A DNA stretch of 64,000 nt from Hymenopellis radicata (Eukaryota; Basidiomycota; Agaricomycetes; Agaricales; Physalacriaceae): NCBI GenBank assembly GCA_015501595.1, contig JADNRX010000008.1, positions 62,001 to 126,000 of the forward strand. The letters run 5' to 3'. The position numbers were made by a program, and so were the translations under genes. Below, piece after piece: positions 12,401-25,269 of the stretch; the first letter of the stretch is position 1, and each line of letters begins with the position of its first letter. The notes under the pieces are model-generated. The model did not search any database, had not been told where the DNA came from, and was given only the letters and a program-made list of their open reading frames with translations.

Positions 12401-15400
12401 TTTCCTTGAGGAACGCTTCTGGATTGTTGTTGCTGTCGATGTAGATCTTTGCCATGGCATTGTAAACAGCAGGGTCCTGACTGCCACTCTGAACACGAGC
12501 TTCCAACCATGGCAGGATAAGCTTGAGACGATTGCGCTGCTCAACCTCGTTGACGAGCTCATCAATGGGGAAGTTTCCTGTTACAGAGGCAAGCAGACCC
12601 TTGATGGTAGTCTCGTCACAGTCCACATCCAGCAAGCCTCCAACAACCTGGGGGGTCCGCACCGAATTGACACGTTGAACGTAGACTTCGATGAACTTGG
12701 TAAGACCGTTCTGGTAAAGGTACAACACCAGATCGTGAACGAAATCGAATCGGTCGCAAACAATGATCAAAGGAAGTTGGTCGGAAAGCTTGGCCTCCTT
12801 GAGATAGTTCTTGACTTTTTCGGGGTTGTAATAATTGCTTTCGCGACAGATACGTTCAACTTCGCGTATCTGGCCGGTACGTGTGGCCGCTTGGATGTAC
12901 TTGAAGTGCACCTCGGGGTCGGTGCTCAAGTTCACAATAGAACCCAAATAGTAGTAGAGACCTAAACAAAAGAGAATCAGTATGAAATACATTGAGAGCA
13001 CAATGATCGCACCTTCGAAAGTCTTGAAACTCTCAAACATCTCGATGAGCTTGACGGTCCTAAGATGTCCGAGTACTTCGTGGCGATCTGAATGACAATC
13101 TGGAGGTTCTGACGAATATTGACACGGAGCATTTCTTGCAGACAGGCCATCGATTGTTCAGTCGTGAGACGGCTGAAGTAGTTGATCAACCACTGTCAAT
13201 GTGGTCGGTTAGCAAGAATAAGTCGTCAAAGGAATGACATACATCTGGCTGGACAGACGCGGTGTGAACGATAGCACGCTTGATGTCCGCCAAGTCTTCG
13301 TAGTGCTCCAGAGCCTAGAGAAACCTTTTAGAACAGCTTCAACTAACACGACCAGACTCTTACCCTTTGTAAGAGACCGGCCTTCTCACACAAGTTCGCA
13401 ATCCTGGGGCGGTCGTAGTGCGAGAACATCTCGTTGCCAAGGATGGCATCCGCGACTTGAGGGGCATGCACCAAATTCATCTCGAGAAGGCGTGTTTGTA
13501 ATGGTCCTTGTTCCGGCTTGTTCTCCTTCAACGCGTCCAAAAGGAAGGAGGTCGCTGGTTGGATCATGTTTTGCGACATGAAAATATCAACAACCTGTGG
13601 GTCCTTTAAGATCATTCGTTAATGCGAGAAGGGAAGCAGCATACCCGCTCAACGTCAACGAGAGGCCCACTCTCATCGTTCACCAATGAACTGGCGAATT
13701 CGGCACCCTTCTCCGGGTTAGTGCGCATAACATGCTGCAGTAAGGCAACATAATCAGGCGAATACCCGACCTTCTTCGCGTAAAGGATGATCTTGTCCGT
13801 CTGCCCGGTTTCCGCGAAACACGCAATAACTTTGTTGGGAACATTGGCGCGAAGGTAAACGCTGAGGGCAAGGGTCATGTCATGCAGCCGAACAATGTCT
13901 CCGAGCTCTTCGCTGCATGCAAGCTATGGCGGCGTCAGTAAGGTACGACCAACGCGGTGTCCAATGAGGTCGAACCTTGTTCTCTTTCAACCATTTCTCG
14001 AGGAGCTGTTTCCTTCCCTGTTGGAGAACCGGTCGTGCGAGCTCCAAGGACTCCATGTGGTTCAGTTCTCCCTTCTCGAGAAGGATACCAAAGTACTGTA
14101 GGATGGGCGAAAGACCACCTGCAGGTGTCGGTGCTGCCTTGAAAGATTCAATGACTTGGGCAGTTCGCAAGATACCCTGCATGATGATGAGCGAAAGCCC
14201 AACGAGAGAACGATAAGTGACCTACCCGAGGAGAGTTAGCCGCAATCTTAGCAGCCTCTCCATACTGGCCCGTCTGGAAGAGTTGCTGGTACTGTTTGAC
14301 GTACAGGTCATCAGCACCTGGGAGGTTGCCACGGCTAGCGAGCTTGAAGGCCAGTTCGGTGTTGTTAAGCGTGGTCAGGATGTAAGGAACGATGGTCTGC
14401 TCATCAACGTTGACGCTGAGAACCTGGCCCTTCTTGTTGATACCAATGATACCGTTGGTGGCTTCGTGCTCCGAGGTAACGAAGATGGTTTCGCCAGAGA
14501 TACGGTTCATGTAGACACAAGCTCCCGACTCAAGGTCATACAGATGAATGAAGCCGTATTTCGTGACCAGGTAGACAATGCCGTGCTTTTTGGAGACCTG
14601 CATGGCGACCGGGAAATCATTTGTAGCTTCGGGAGGGAAGTAGACGTCGACTGCCTTCTTGACGAAGGGCGGATCAGGCGCAGTATGGTCTATTTCTACT
14701 ATATGGAGCTGTAGGTGGATTAGAAGGAATGAACCTGTATATTAAGAGGAATGAGAACCTTTGCGCCGGCTGCTGTTCGAACGGCGAAAGAAAATAATTT
14801 CGTCGACTTCTGGTGACCGTCCAGTTTGACCTCGGCGAAAGCTGCTGCGTGTCCTTCAATGGGCTGACTGACACCACGGTCCCTGCTGTAAAGTTGCATG
14901 GAACCCTTGACTTTGAATGCGGACGGATTGGTAGTGTTTCCCGAGATACCGATGAGGACCAGCCATTTCTCGTCGGGCGTCGCGCGATAGTTGATAATTT
15001 GGGTGCCACCAAGGGTCGGATGGCGGTCAAATATCTTCTGGGGAGCAGATGTCTGGTCTGCTATCGTCCAGTGGTGGACGGACGAGTCGGTGACGATACC
15101 AATAGTGGAGTCGTTTATCCATGTCCAGTAGACAACGTCCTCGGTGCTGACGTGGGATTTAACCTTTTGCTTGGTCTCGATGTTGAATATTTGCAGTGTA
15201 CGACCAGCTGCGTACGTACGTGTCGTCAAGAGGCGCGCTAGGAGAACAAAATGAAAAACGCACCTTTGAGCGCGAGAATCTTTTGATGCGGGTGCATTAT
15301 TGCAGAGTCCGCTGAGATGGGCCGCCGAAGGACATTGTTGGCGTCGGAGAGGTCGATGATGACGACTTGGTTCTGCTCGCCGACCTTCTCCCGAACACAA

Positions 15401-15639
15401 ATGAAGTGGTCGGACTCGAGGGTCAATGTCTGCGTCGTCCAAGGTCAATAAACGAGAATAACCAGGCAAAAAAATGCTTTACCTGGGCGAAACGAAGGAC
15501 AGGCAAGGGTCAGCTCCAGGCCGCCATGTAGTGCGTGTTTGCTCACCTGGAATGAGATGGATGCTGGCTGCACGCCGAGCGCGGAGAGCTGCAGGTGCTC
15601 GCAGAAAGCAATTGGCTTGGAAATGTCTACGGCCGCCAT
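9431..15639 (-). CDS. CHC1: clathrin heavy chain
   Basis: The heavy chain of the clathrin triskelion, which coats vesicles at the plasma membrane, trans-Golgi and endosomes. The start (ATG at 15639) gives [20 protein letters not shown], the typical N-terminus, followed by the beta-propeller repeats ([20 protein letters not shown]). A long alpha-solenoid follows (for example [20 protein letters not shown] and [19 protein letters not shown]). The end of the protein reads MTGFGY, with TAA at 9431-9433, after a Gly/Pro/Met tail. Many introns of about 50 nt cut the gene. Two frame breaks are not explained by splicing: an extra base near 11454-11456 (conserved [19 protein letters not shown]) and a missing G near 13055-13057 (conserved [17 protein letters not shown]). 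Because this is a core gene, sequence error is more likely than loss. Confidence 0.96.
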
Positions 15640-15987
15640 AGTAGAGTTCGACGTCGACGTCGTTGGACGCGGTGTCGGTGGGCTGTAGTGGGTTTGGAAA
15701 TACGAGGTGACTGTGTGTTGGGCTGTTTGGGCAGTGCTTGGACTTGCCGCGTAGTTTGCCGACTGCCTGAAGTAATTGGTTCTTCCGTTTCGCTACACAG
15801 ACACTCAGTTTTCTTTACGCAAAAGGCTGTATGTTTCCACTTACCGCGGCCATGGTTGGAGAGGGGGGATTGGGAAAGACGTGCTATCATCCTCATGTAC
15901 GTCTAAGTCTTAACACACTTACTACACGTGCAGAACTCGCCTCGTCGATAATCTCGAGAAAGCCATCGATTCCATACCCTTCCGAAT
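15640..15987. other. clathrin promoter region
   Basis: About 350 bases upstream of the clathrin start and downstream of the CorA gene, which is also on the minus strand. It contains GTCGACGTCGACG-like GC steps just before the clathrin ATG. No gene was seen. Confidence 0.4.
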
Positions 15988-18259
15988 TCATTCACACGGA
16001 TCTCGCTTGTCGATACAATATGTTATGTAGTCAGCTAATACAATCCAGGTCCATCCGATATCCATAAACTTCACTTCTAGTAGTATCGCAGTACGAAGCA
16101 ATAATTTACACGGAGCTCGCGCTGCGGACGCTCGCTTTGGGAGCTCATAATGATCAGACCGTCGCAGATCTTCCTCCCGAGCCTCTTTGTTCCAGAACAT
16201 TCTCTTGAACAGCAACCAAGGCCACCCAAGACGCGTCCAAAACGTCGTTCGGCGATTTCCAAACAAGTATTTACTTTCTGTGCCAGAATAATGAGAAGAA
16301 GATTCAGCTGCGGAGCGTCGACTTACGGAATGCCATGATGATCCATATCGTGGCAACTGTCAGTGGGGCCGCAGTCTCAAAGTAGTACGGTAGCGTTCCA
16401 TGCGTACCAGGGGATATCTCCCCGACATTCATTCCAAAGACAGCCTGAAACACTGTTAGGATCGTCATCCTCGTGTCGAGTTTACCTACCGCGACGAACG
16501 AGGCAGGAAGGAAGAACATGGTTAAGTATGCGATCTGCTTCATCTAATCCAGTAAATAACGATAAGTATTCGCCGAGGGAGACGATTACATGAAACGTAC
16601 AGCTGTGGGAAGTATTAGAGACGTCTATGCGAGATAACATGTACTAACCAGCACTGTCTCGAACAGCAGCCTCGGTCAGCTCTTGCATGCGACGACTATC
16701 TACAATATTGACACTGCTGAAAACCTATCATACCGATCAGCGAGATGAGTTGGGAAAAACTCAGATTCCTGACCAAATTCATAACGTTTTTCAGTCGCTT
16801 GTCCTGCATCTGCCTACTCTGCTCCAGACGATCAATGTCCGAAATCAGATTTGTGCATTCCTTCTGAAGCAGTCCATGGCTGAGCTCCTTTTCCTCCTCG
16901 GACAAAGCCGCCATGGCAGGATTCGGAGTGTCTCGCACGAACTGCACAGACTTCTTCATGTCTCCCAAGAGAGATGCGTAATGAAGAAGATGTGCGCGTA
17001 TCAGGTGCAACTCACGTGTGAGGTCGATGTTGGAGGGACTCATAACACGGGTTTCTAGCGAACAGATGTACGCATACAACGTCTCAAGCGCCTCATCCCA
17101 CGCGTACATGGCGTGCCATATGAATATAAGGAGTAGAAACGTCGGATCTGACGACCTCTGTAGAATATTTTGCCAGTATACACTTTGTCCTGTAGGCGAA
17201 GTGTCATTTGGAATCATCGGATGCTCGGTCATATGTACTTGCCTGCAAAACGTATACGTTCTTCGAGGTATTTAGCAGGTGTTGCCTCATCCGTCGTGTT
17301 GGTATGATAAGATATTAAGGTATTCCCTCAACATTTCGGATGAGGTGAACGGCTAAAAGGTCCAGAACGAGAGACGAGCTGTTTCCGAAGTTGTCTAATA
17401 GAACCGTTAGCCCTTCGTCATCATACAACGCGAGAAGACTTGCTCGGGAGCCGCAGGGGGCCTGAGTATCAATGACCTGACTTGACACTATGGCTGGTCA
17501 GCGCGTCGCTATGTTCTTAGAGGCTGGAAAGTACAAACCACCCGGGCTACTCTCGAAGGAGGAGTCAGAAGCTTCAATATTAGGCACAGACATAGCATCA
17601 TCTCCACAGGCTTTAAGAAAGTCAAGGTGATTGTAACATCTGGTGGTATTCAGCGACATCATATCAACGGGGAAACAGACGTACGGTCTCCTTTCCCAGG
17701 CCTGACTTCTTCCTGAAAGCGAGACGGTATCCAAGAGATTGAAGAGGAGAAGAAAAAGGGTTCGATGTTGTACCTGGAATACAGATTATGATAAGCATCA
17801 TCGTCACGAAACGCAACGTGGGTTCGCACTTTGCTCCAAGCATCTGCAGCACAGGTCCCGACATGTTTTCGACAAATAGAGCGCGAACCCTGGTAGTAGG
17901 AGGTCTCTGGGATAATTTAGAACGGGGGAACATGAATGGGAACACCGCATACGTGATTCCGGATGATGTACTCCCAGAAGGCCTGTTTGTTTTCTTCGCG
18001 GATGGTTTCGGTATCCGCTTTGAGAAACAGTCCCCGAACGTTGACGTCGACTATATAGACCTTACTGTCGATTGTTTCTGTCGTATTTCTCGATGACATT
18101 CACTATTCTTGACTTTGCAACTTGGCTGGGTGTCCAATTCGGGAACCGAGAAGCGGGATAGTCTTTCCAGCATCGCCCTTCGCAATCACTGTGGTCGCAG
18201 AAGTCAGGAATTGGCGGAAGTTCAGTCCCAAGTTGTACAAAGTCGACTTCTGAAGGCAA
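15988..18259 (-). CDS. CorA-like Mg2+/metal-ion transporter
   Basis: An integral membrane divalent-cation channel of the CorA family (PF01544), basidiomycete type. The family signature GMN is present (FQAVFGMNVGEI) directly after TM1 (YLTMFFLPASFVAVG) and is followed by TM2 (LTVATIWIIMAF). The cytosolic N-terminal part has recognisable blocks: CWKDYPASRFPNWTP, KVYIVDVNVRGLF, and RALFVENMSGPVLQMLGAK then YNIEPFFF across an intron. A long helical stalk (residues like DLTRELHLIRAHLLHYASLL) precedes the membrane part. The true start is uncertain: the first recognised exon begins at an acceptor near 18260, and an upstream exon may exist. The C-terminal exon is taken to the stop at 15988. A single-base frame break near 18075 separates EKYDRNNRQ from KVYIVDVN. 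Confidence 0.85.
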
Positions 18260-18949
18260 TTAGTACTTCTTAAGCGATCTCAATGACTTTACTGACCGTC
18301 AGTCAAGTTGATCCAGGGCCTTGAAATTTTAACTCGTCACTCACAAGGCTGGGCGCTAAACTATTCGCACTCACCAAGGCGCGCTAGGACCGCTGTGCCG
18401 ATGGGAGGGTGGGGGAGGCCGATTGTGGAGCTTCAAAGCTATCTCGCTTGGTGTATGTGGTAGGCGTCGACGATGTCGTGACGCAAAGCTCGACATGGTG
18501 TGAAGGCAGCAGAGAGACAAAGTCGGTCCAACTTATATATATAAGTGCATCCTGCCACCACAAGCGCGTCCATAAGGGAAAAACAACGTTAACGGTGGCC
18601 CTGATGACACGGGACACCGCGTTGACAGATTGTTGATGCTCTCCCGCTCCATCCAGGACGGATGCAGTGCCTTGATGCCAAAATGAGCAGACTGTTACTT
18701 GGCTCCTTACTGTGTGGACAGTATTCAAAAGCTGAGTACTGGGCACCCCTTGTCGTTGGGGAAGACATTGTCCTTGGAGGTGAGTGATCGAACAACTTTC
18801 CCACAACCTTGATCTTCCACATGCCTCGTGTCAGAACTCAACATCAACATTGACAACAGTCTAAGCGCTACTCAACGGGGAAAACTGCTCGACTAGTAGA
18901 CGAAACCGACTCCTTCTGGTTACCTTAGAGCCCATCAGTGGGCATCGAC
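18260..18949. other. divergent promoter region, CorA and anion transporter
   Basis: About 690 bases between two divergently transcribed transporter genes. It may contain a short first exon of the CorA gene. A TATATATATA run lies at 18534-18543. Open frames at 18384-18822 lack motifs. Confidence 0.4.
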
Positions 18950-20751
18950 ATGATCACCCGTTTTTCAATCGTTACTTTGGTCTTTTTCGTTCTCTCAATC
19001 ACTTTCGTGATATACCCTGTCTCTTTTCCTATCCGCTTGCCGTATCTCGGACGACGACGAATTCCCATTAATCTTGCCACCGCACCCATTCTTGCCATCG
19101 CTATCTTATGGGCATCTCAATGTTTGGGCGCAACGCAGGCAAGTTCTGCTTTTTTGTGGCTAATGATCCGGCCTCAAGACTTACTTATCTTCAGATACGC
19201 GATGGGATTGTTGGAACTGGTCAGCCATCTTATGGCCTATTTCATTCTCCTGCTGACCCTTTCTACGCGATTCTAGATGGTGTGAAGCCCTATAACATTC
19301 TCATCCTGTTCTTCTCCCTGGCGTATATGGCGATCACCCTCGATATCACTGGACTTCTACAAGCCGCAGCCTTCTGGGTCAGTAATCGAGGCGGAACCAA
19401 CGGATGGAAACTATTCTTCTACTTTTATGTGATGTTAACGCTGCTCAGCGTTGTGCTCGGGAACGATCCCGTTATCCTGTCCGGAACGGTTTTCTTGGTG
19501 TATTACACGTCTGCAACGCAGCTCGAACCCATCCCGTGGTTAATGTCGGAATTTGCTGCCGCAAACACCGCTAGCATGGTCCTGTTTGTGGGAAACCCCA
19601 CAAACGTGGTCATATGTGAAGGATTCGACATCATCAATGCCGCATTCACGGCGTACACGATTCTTCCTTTCCTTGCTTGCAGTGTGGCAGGTTTTGTCGC
19701 ACTAGCCATACAATTTCGAGACCCGAAGCACATACCGCGCCGCTTGACGCCTGTCGGGAAACTCAATGTCCGTGGCGTTCTCCGCGATCCATTCGGTGCT
19801 TTGATAGGTAGTCTTATTCTGGGATCGTGCTTGGTCGTAATCATTGTCGTCAGCTTCTTCGACGTTGACGTATGGAAAATCAGCCTGCCGTTTGCGGGCG
19901 CCAAATTCCTATTCGATTTTACATGGGATCACTACCGTTACCGAAAACATGTGCGCGAGTCGGGAGAAAAATCGGAGGAGGAAGCGTCCCCAGAAGATGG
20001 TGATGACCCCATGTTGATAGAAATTAGGCGCGCTATGTCAATACCGCCGACAGGCGCTGTAGACAGGCAGTCGACGTTCGCCTCGGTAAACCCAACCTTG
20101 GTAAACAGGACCAACACAGATGAGGTGGCGAATGTGGCACCAGCTGCGCCTTCTAGCTCCTCCGGTGATACCCATTCTCCGCGTAATGCACCCCAGATCT
20201 TCCATCGGCAGCGCCTCCACCTCCAAGCTTTCCATAAAAGGCTTTCTCGTCATTTCCCTACATTCTTCACCGCTCTTCCCCGCCTACCGTTCGGCCTAGT
20301 CCCCTTCGCTTTCTCCCAATTCATCCTTATCGAAGCTTTAGATCATCAAGGATGGATTGAAGTATTCGCTCATTGGCTCGTGCGTGCGTCTGGGCGAGCC
20401 ATCCACCCATCCATTTGGCTCATAGGCGTACTCGGGGTTATCCTTTGCAACATTTCCGGCACCAATATCGGCGCCACCATTCTGCTAACCAAAGTCGTCC
20501 GTGCCGCGCCTGATTTTCCCGCGGACAGTACCCGGGCTGCGGGAATTGCCTTGGCCGTCGCCAGTAATATCGGCGCAGTCAGCTTTACCTTTTCCGCCAG
20601 CCTTGCAGGGCTTCTATGGACGACGATTTTGGAACAAAAAGGGATCCATATTAAACAGACGACTTTTGCGTTTTGGAATCTTCTACCGATTGTCTTGATG
20701 ACGGGCGTTGGGCTAGCTGTTGTTTCCGCAGAGATGGCGGTCTTGTACTGA
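18950..20751 (+). CDS. ArsB/Lsi2-like anion efflux transporter (IT superfamily)
   Basis: A polytopic membrane protein of the ion-transporter superfamily (citrate/ArsB/Lsi2 group), with about ten hydrophobic segments in two halves around a hydrophilic central loop (residues like GEKSEEEASPEDGDD). Conserved family blocks are PYNILILFFSLAYMAITLD, VLGNDPVILSGTVFLVY, FAAANTASMVLFVGNPTN and, in the second half, CNISGTNIGATILLTKVV and GIALAVASNIGAVSFTFSAS. The repeated NP/TN signatures are the presumed ion-binding re-entrant loops. The ATG at 18950 opens a hydrophobic TM. Intron 1 (19139-19194) has the donor CAG|gcaagt, a classic GC-AG intron. It is followed by a 25-nt exon and intron 2 (19220-19276). 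The substrate cannot be told from sequence; arsenite, silicate or dicarboxylate are possible. Confidence 0.85.
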
Positions 20752-21272
20752 CGGTCTCCGACAAGTTCCGTCCACGGAACATAACGACACATGTCGCAGC
20801 ATCAGTTGTCCTTTGATATCGGAGCACGCCGACGCGTTTAGGTGATGAGACAGGTGTGGGCGTGGGACTGTTATAGAACGGCAAGTCGTCTTCCTCCGAC
20901 CTGGTCCATATGTGAGCTCTGATCGCGGGGGCAACGATGATAATATAGTACTACAAATCGTTCCTCGACGTGAGGATCCCAATAAACTGTAGTGCATGAC
21001 ATTTACTACTCTTAACGTCTGCCACTGTAAGCGTGCTAAATCCCAGCTTTCATTTAAGGTTCCAGCCTTGAATCTTGTTGCCGATTCGATACAGTGATTA
21101 ATTGCATTTATAGAGAGGTATATGCTACAGAGATTCAACGAGATACAAAACACCAAGAGGACCATCAATACGAACTGAGATAAAGATATGGGTATGTTGA
21201 GAGAAGACATTAATACTTATGACCGATACAGAACATTTATAACGGAACAGAACAAGAAATCCTTTACCCACT
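20752..21272. other. convergent 3' intergenic region
   Basis: About 520 bases between the 3' ends of the anion transporter (+) and the conserved unknown gene (-). AT-rich, no gene recognised. Confidence 0.45.
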
Positions 21273-22766
21273 TCATGGAGGCAGTTGCCGACGGAGTCTG
21301 AGATGTGGCTGCCACGATCCCATGGACACATGGTGTAGACTAACCAGCACCAGATCCTCGACGCGTATGGTACCCTGCGACGACCCAACTCGCCATCTCG
21401 GGTCGCCGTCATCCTCCATAGCTATAGACTGTCGCTCCTGTGGCAAAAACAGTCAATTGATCAAGTGATAATACTCCGAAATATTTACGCACTGCAATAA
21501 AGCGCTGGACGCATTTCGCGACGTTCTTGGCAAGTTTGGCCCGCGTAATTGGCCCAGGGGGGCTTCGGAAGTCTTTGGTAGGGATCTGGCGACTCCACGG
21601 ACGGTAGCCAGGCCACTGAAAAAAATTCGTTATTGAGAGGAGGCGCTTAAGAAATGTGCAGGGACACACCTCCAAGCGGACGGAGACACTGGGACCCCGG
21701 CCTTGGAAAACGGTCTCATCCGTCCCACTAGTCGCTTAACCCTCATGTGCATGGCATCGACCAACGGTATACCGACTTCACTGGGATGTTCGACATGGAA
21801 AACGATCGGCTCGTCCATTGTCACCTCTTCGACATACCGACGCCGATCGCTGCTCGTGTGCGGTTTATACATGACCTGTGGCACGAATGGTCCCAAGGCC
21901 ACGCTCGTTGGTCCGCGGTAATCCACAACAGCTTGCTTGAATTTCTGAAGCTGTTCCTTGTGTGTTAAACCATGGATCGAAGATGTAGATGTGGACGGCC
22001 CGGCGGTCTGGAACGCGAAATTTTAGGAGCGCCCAAGAGGGTATGCTGAATACGTACGGGCGTGGAAGCGGACATTGGCGAGGGCTGATGGTGGGGGGAG
22101 CCTGTCGCGTGGGGACTGTTAAGGGCAGACGGTAGGGCGTGAGGCGAATGCTGGGCGGTAGAATACATTTGTGACGGTGTGGTAGGTAAAGAGTGTGTAT
22201 ATGGATGAGGACTAATCGTTGGGGCGGGCATTCCAGTTTGTAAAGAGCTGTGGTGGTATTGCTGGGGGTAGCTGTAGGCCGGATATCCAACCATTTCGTG
22301 CGTGTCGTACGGATGCGGGGCATAATGTTGACTGGGCGTAGACTGAGGCGCCGAGTAAGAAGTAGAAGCGACAGGCATCTCCCAATGTTCTTCAGAGTAG
22401 GCCGGTGCGTAGTGTGACCTCATGTTGAGATCGGTTTCTTCCTGCGTACCAGCTCGAGGATCAGCTTGGAGCAGCCAAGAATCAGGCAACGACGTTAACT
22501 GATTGGACGCTTGTGAAGGCCCATCTTCAGCCTCTGGAAAGGGCTTTTCATCTGGCGACTAATTGAGTCATGAGTAAGTGAATGAAAGGGCCCGAGGATG
22601 GACGGCCACTCACGAAAGAATAAAAACCCGACATGGAGCGCGGTGCTCGACTGAGTTCGTGAGGGTACTGAGGGATGGGATGGCAACGTCCACTGTCAAA
22701 AGCTGAGGGGACTTCGGAAGGTGAGCGCTTGAAGATGATCGAAGGGCTGTCGGCAAACGTGTACAT
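21273..22766 (-). CDS. conserved basidiomycete protein of unknown function
   Basis: A multi-exon gene with ATG at 22766 (MYTFADSPSIIFKRSPSEVP) and stop at 21273-21275. The first half is low-complexity, rich in His, Pro, Ser, Tyr and Gln (PYDTHEMVGYPAYSYPQQYH), and looks disordered like a transactivation region. The second half is compact and looks conserved: MDEPIVFHVEHPSEVGIPLV, MHMRVKRLVGRDETVF, then WPGYRPWSRQIPTKDFRSPP and ITRAKLAKNVAKCVQRFI, ending EDLVLVSLHHVSMGSWQPHL across a last intron. I believe this second half is shared among basidiomycetes but cannot name a domain. A nuclear or regulatory role is only a guess from composition. One base seems missing near 21719-21722, within the segment encoding VGRDETVFQGRG. 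Confidence 0.7.
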
Positions 22767-23743
22767 GACGAGATTGGTGAAAGCAGAAGCAGAGAGCTCA
22801 CAGCTTGGGAAACCCCGGCATTGGATGGTGGAAGTGGTGAAAAGGACGTACGCTGTAGATGAAGGCAGTTTAAGTATGAATCACAGCCTTTTTTAGCCTC
22901 CGAACATCTGTTCACCGAACGCGTACCGGAGTTCGACGGACAGGAACCAATTTAGAAATAAAGCTGTGAAGTGCGTTTGGACATTGCCGTTGATTAAGGT
23001 CCTGATAAGCAAAGCTCCGCGCCCTTTCCGTCCGGACCAGTAGTCAAGTCGAACCGTTACAGGCCAGTGCTACACGTATGTGATAGATCGTCTCATGTCG
23101 TAAAGGCAGGCAATATCTTCTGAGAGGAACAAATGTGGCAGAGATCAATGGAGCTGCGAGCGTTGTAACGTTTCAGGAAACAGAGTCGGGCAGTATCGAC
23201 CAGGCCAAGCCAAGGCTGCGCAAGCGCTGTTCAACAGCGCCGTGCATGGAAGGGCGCAATTTTGTGATGACTTTTCATGATCCCAGATTGTGCGAGCTGT
23301 TGACACAGCTCAGTTCGGTATATCAATCACCAGAAACGGCGGATTCCAGAAGGCTAAGGTATGGAAAATGCAAAGAAGAACATTGCCTCCGGCAGATGAC
23401 AGCAGGCAATTGAGATTAGCTATTCCTTCTCTTTTCGAAAAGACACGGAGGCGACGGAGGAATCAAGCGTAGCCTGACACGAGTAGAGGCGGTGCCAAGA
23501 ATGAACCGCCCATCGGTTGCGAAATGATGATGATGGCGTCCAAATTCGGACTGAGTCCACGAGGAGCACGCTGCCACGTGGATCTCAGATTCCTGTTCTC
23601 ATCGACCACCACGGCGAGCATCTTTTCCCGTCCTACACGCTTGTCGTCTCGCTGAGCTTCGAAACCTATCTGAAATGTCTTCGCTTGCCGGTGCACTCAT
23701 ACCACCGCGGTCTCTCACGTCACCCATAAAGTCCGAGACTGCA
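22767..23743. other. divergent intergenic region
   Basis: About 980 bases between the conserved unknown gene (-) and LEO1 (+). Short open frames at 23135-23472 and 23463-23729 have no motifs. It should hold both promoters. Confidence 0.45.
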
Positions 23744-25231
23744 ATGGATGCTGAAACGGGAGACCATGAACAGCCTGACGAAGGGATGGCCGACTTATTT
23801 GGTAATGAAGAAGAGGAGCAGGAGGAGGAGTGAGTCTTTGACGCGTCGTCGTCGCGCCTGCCTGAACAACGTATGCAGTGCTGCATCAGCCTCGGGGCAC
23901 GACTCGGAACGTATTCCGTCCCCAGAGCGCGAATACCGCAAACAACTGGAGTATGCTGAAGAAGAATTGCCACAAGATCTCCCTTTGGAAGAATTGACGG
24001 AAGCCGTTGTTGACTTTCCCAATATTCCTGTTCCCCAAAGTTCAGATGGCAATGTGAGCAAATTTGCTGTGTGTCTATTGTCGTCTTTTACACATCTTGT
24101 TCAGAAATGGGTCATGCGAATGCCCAACTTTGTCAAGCTCGACCCCAAACCATTTCATCCCGATACCTACATGGGTCCAGAACACGACGAGGAGGAAAAT
24201 CAACAAGCTGAGGCTCTCAGAGAACAAAGCATGACAATAAAACTGAAGGTTGAAAACACCGTACGCTGGCGCTGGAAGAAGGACGAGCATAAGAACGATG
24301 TGGGTATTGATCTGGCGGCTCGTACAATATCTGCTCATGACTTACAGGTTAGGGAAACAAACAGTCGCATTATACGTTGGTCAGACGGTTCTCTCAGTCT
24401 TCGCCTAGGTAAAGAGCTTTTCGACATCAAGGAGAGCATCGACACTGCTGGTGGTGTCCATCGACAATCTCTCGGAGGTTCCCAGTTGGCACAATCGACG
24501 CCAACGTCACACACGCCCGGAGGTAAAACGCAAGGTTTGACATATCTCGTCGCGCAACATAAAACCTCGCAAGTGCTGCAAGCCGAGGCTCTCGTAACGG
24601 GATACTTGAGTCTCCGGCCGACAGGAATGCAGTCCGAGACACATCGCATGTTGGTCAAAGCTGTTGGCCAGCGACATAACAAGGTCGCGAGACTGCGATT
24701 GGCGCCGGATCCGACGATGGACCCCGAGCGTGAGGTGAACGAGGCTATAAAGAAGGCGAAGCGGAGTGCACCTAGAAGGAGCCCGGGTGATGGTCTTGGA
24801 CATAAGAGGCGCCGACAATCGAGGAGTAAATACGACAGTGATGATGATGGATTTGGAGCGGACTCGGACGAAGAGGAGGGTGGCCGACCTCGAAAGTCTA
24901 GGCACACGACGCGGGCGAGGAAAGACGAGGATGGAAAGGCAGACTATCAGGCGGATGATTTCGTTGTATCGATGAAGAAGAGGATAGTGACGATGACCGT
25001 CGGCGGATTGCCAAAGAAGATGACCTGGACCGATTGGAAGCTATGGCAGAAAAGCAAGCCAGACGTGCTAGTGGTAGTGGTGGTGGTGGTGGCGCCGTCA
25101 CGGCTGCGGACAACGATGAAGCTATGGATGTGGAAAGCGAGGAAGAAGACGATGAACCGAAAGTTCGGCGAGCAGGAAGTTCGCGACGGAAACGGGCCAT
25201 GTACGACGATGCAGAGGAGGAAGAGGAATAG
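23744..25231 (+). CDS. LEO1: Leo1, subunit of the Paf1 transcription elongation complex
   Basis: Leo1 binds RNA and nucleosomes and, within the Paf1 complex, couples RNA polymerase II elongation to histone modification. The start at 23744 gives an acidic N-terminus (MDAETGDHEQPDEGMADLFG) before intron 1 (about 23829-23878). The Leo1 core domain is clear: WVMRMPNFVKLDPKPFHPDT, KVENTVRWRWKKD, TNSRIIRWSDGSLSLRLGKE and LTYLVAQHKTSQVLQAEALV. Two further in-frame introns (24054-24104 and 24299-24346) remove non-conserved insertions. The C-terminal tail is charged, with the expected RRSPGDGLGHKRRR and acidic runs. Near 24972 one G appears to be missing: the following acidic and DRLEAMAEKQARR segment is in the next frame, ending at the TAG at 25229-25231. 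Its 3' end is 38 bp from that of the convergent ataxin-10 gene. Confidence 0.93.
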
Positions 25232-25269
25232 ATTCCGAGGCTACTGGCTATTTTACATTCACTGCACGT

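Noticed and set aside
12372..12965. Long plus-strand open frame inside the clathrin gene
   Set aside because: It is an antisense shadow of a clathrin exon on the minus strand.
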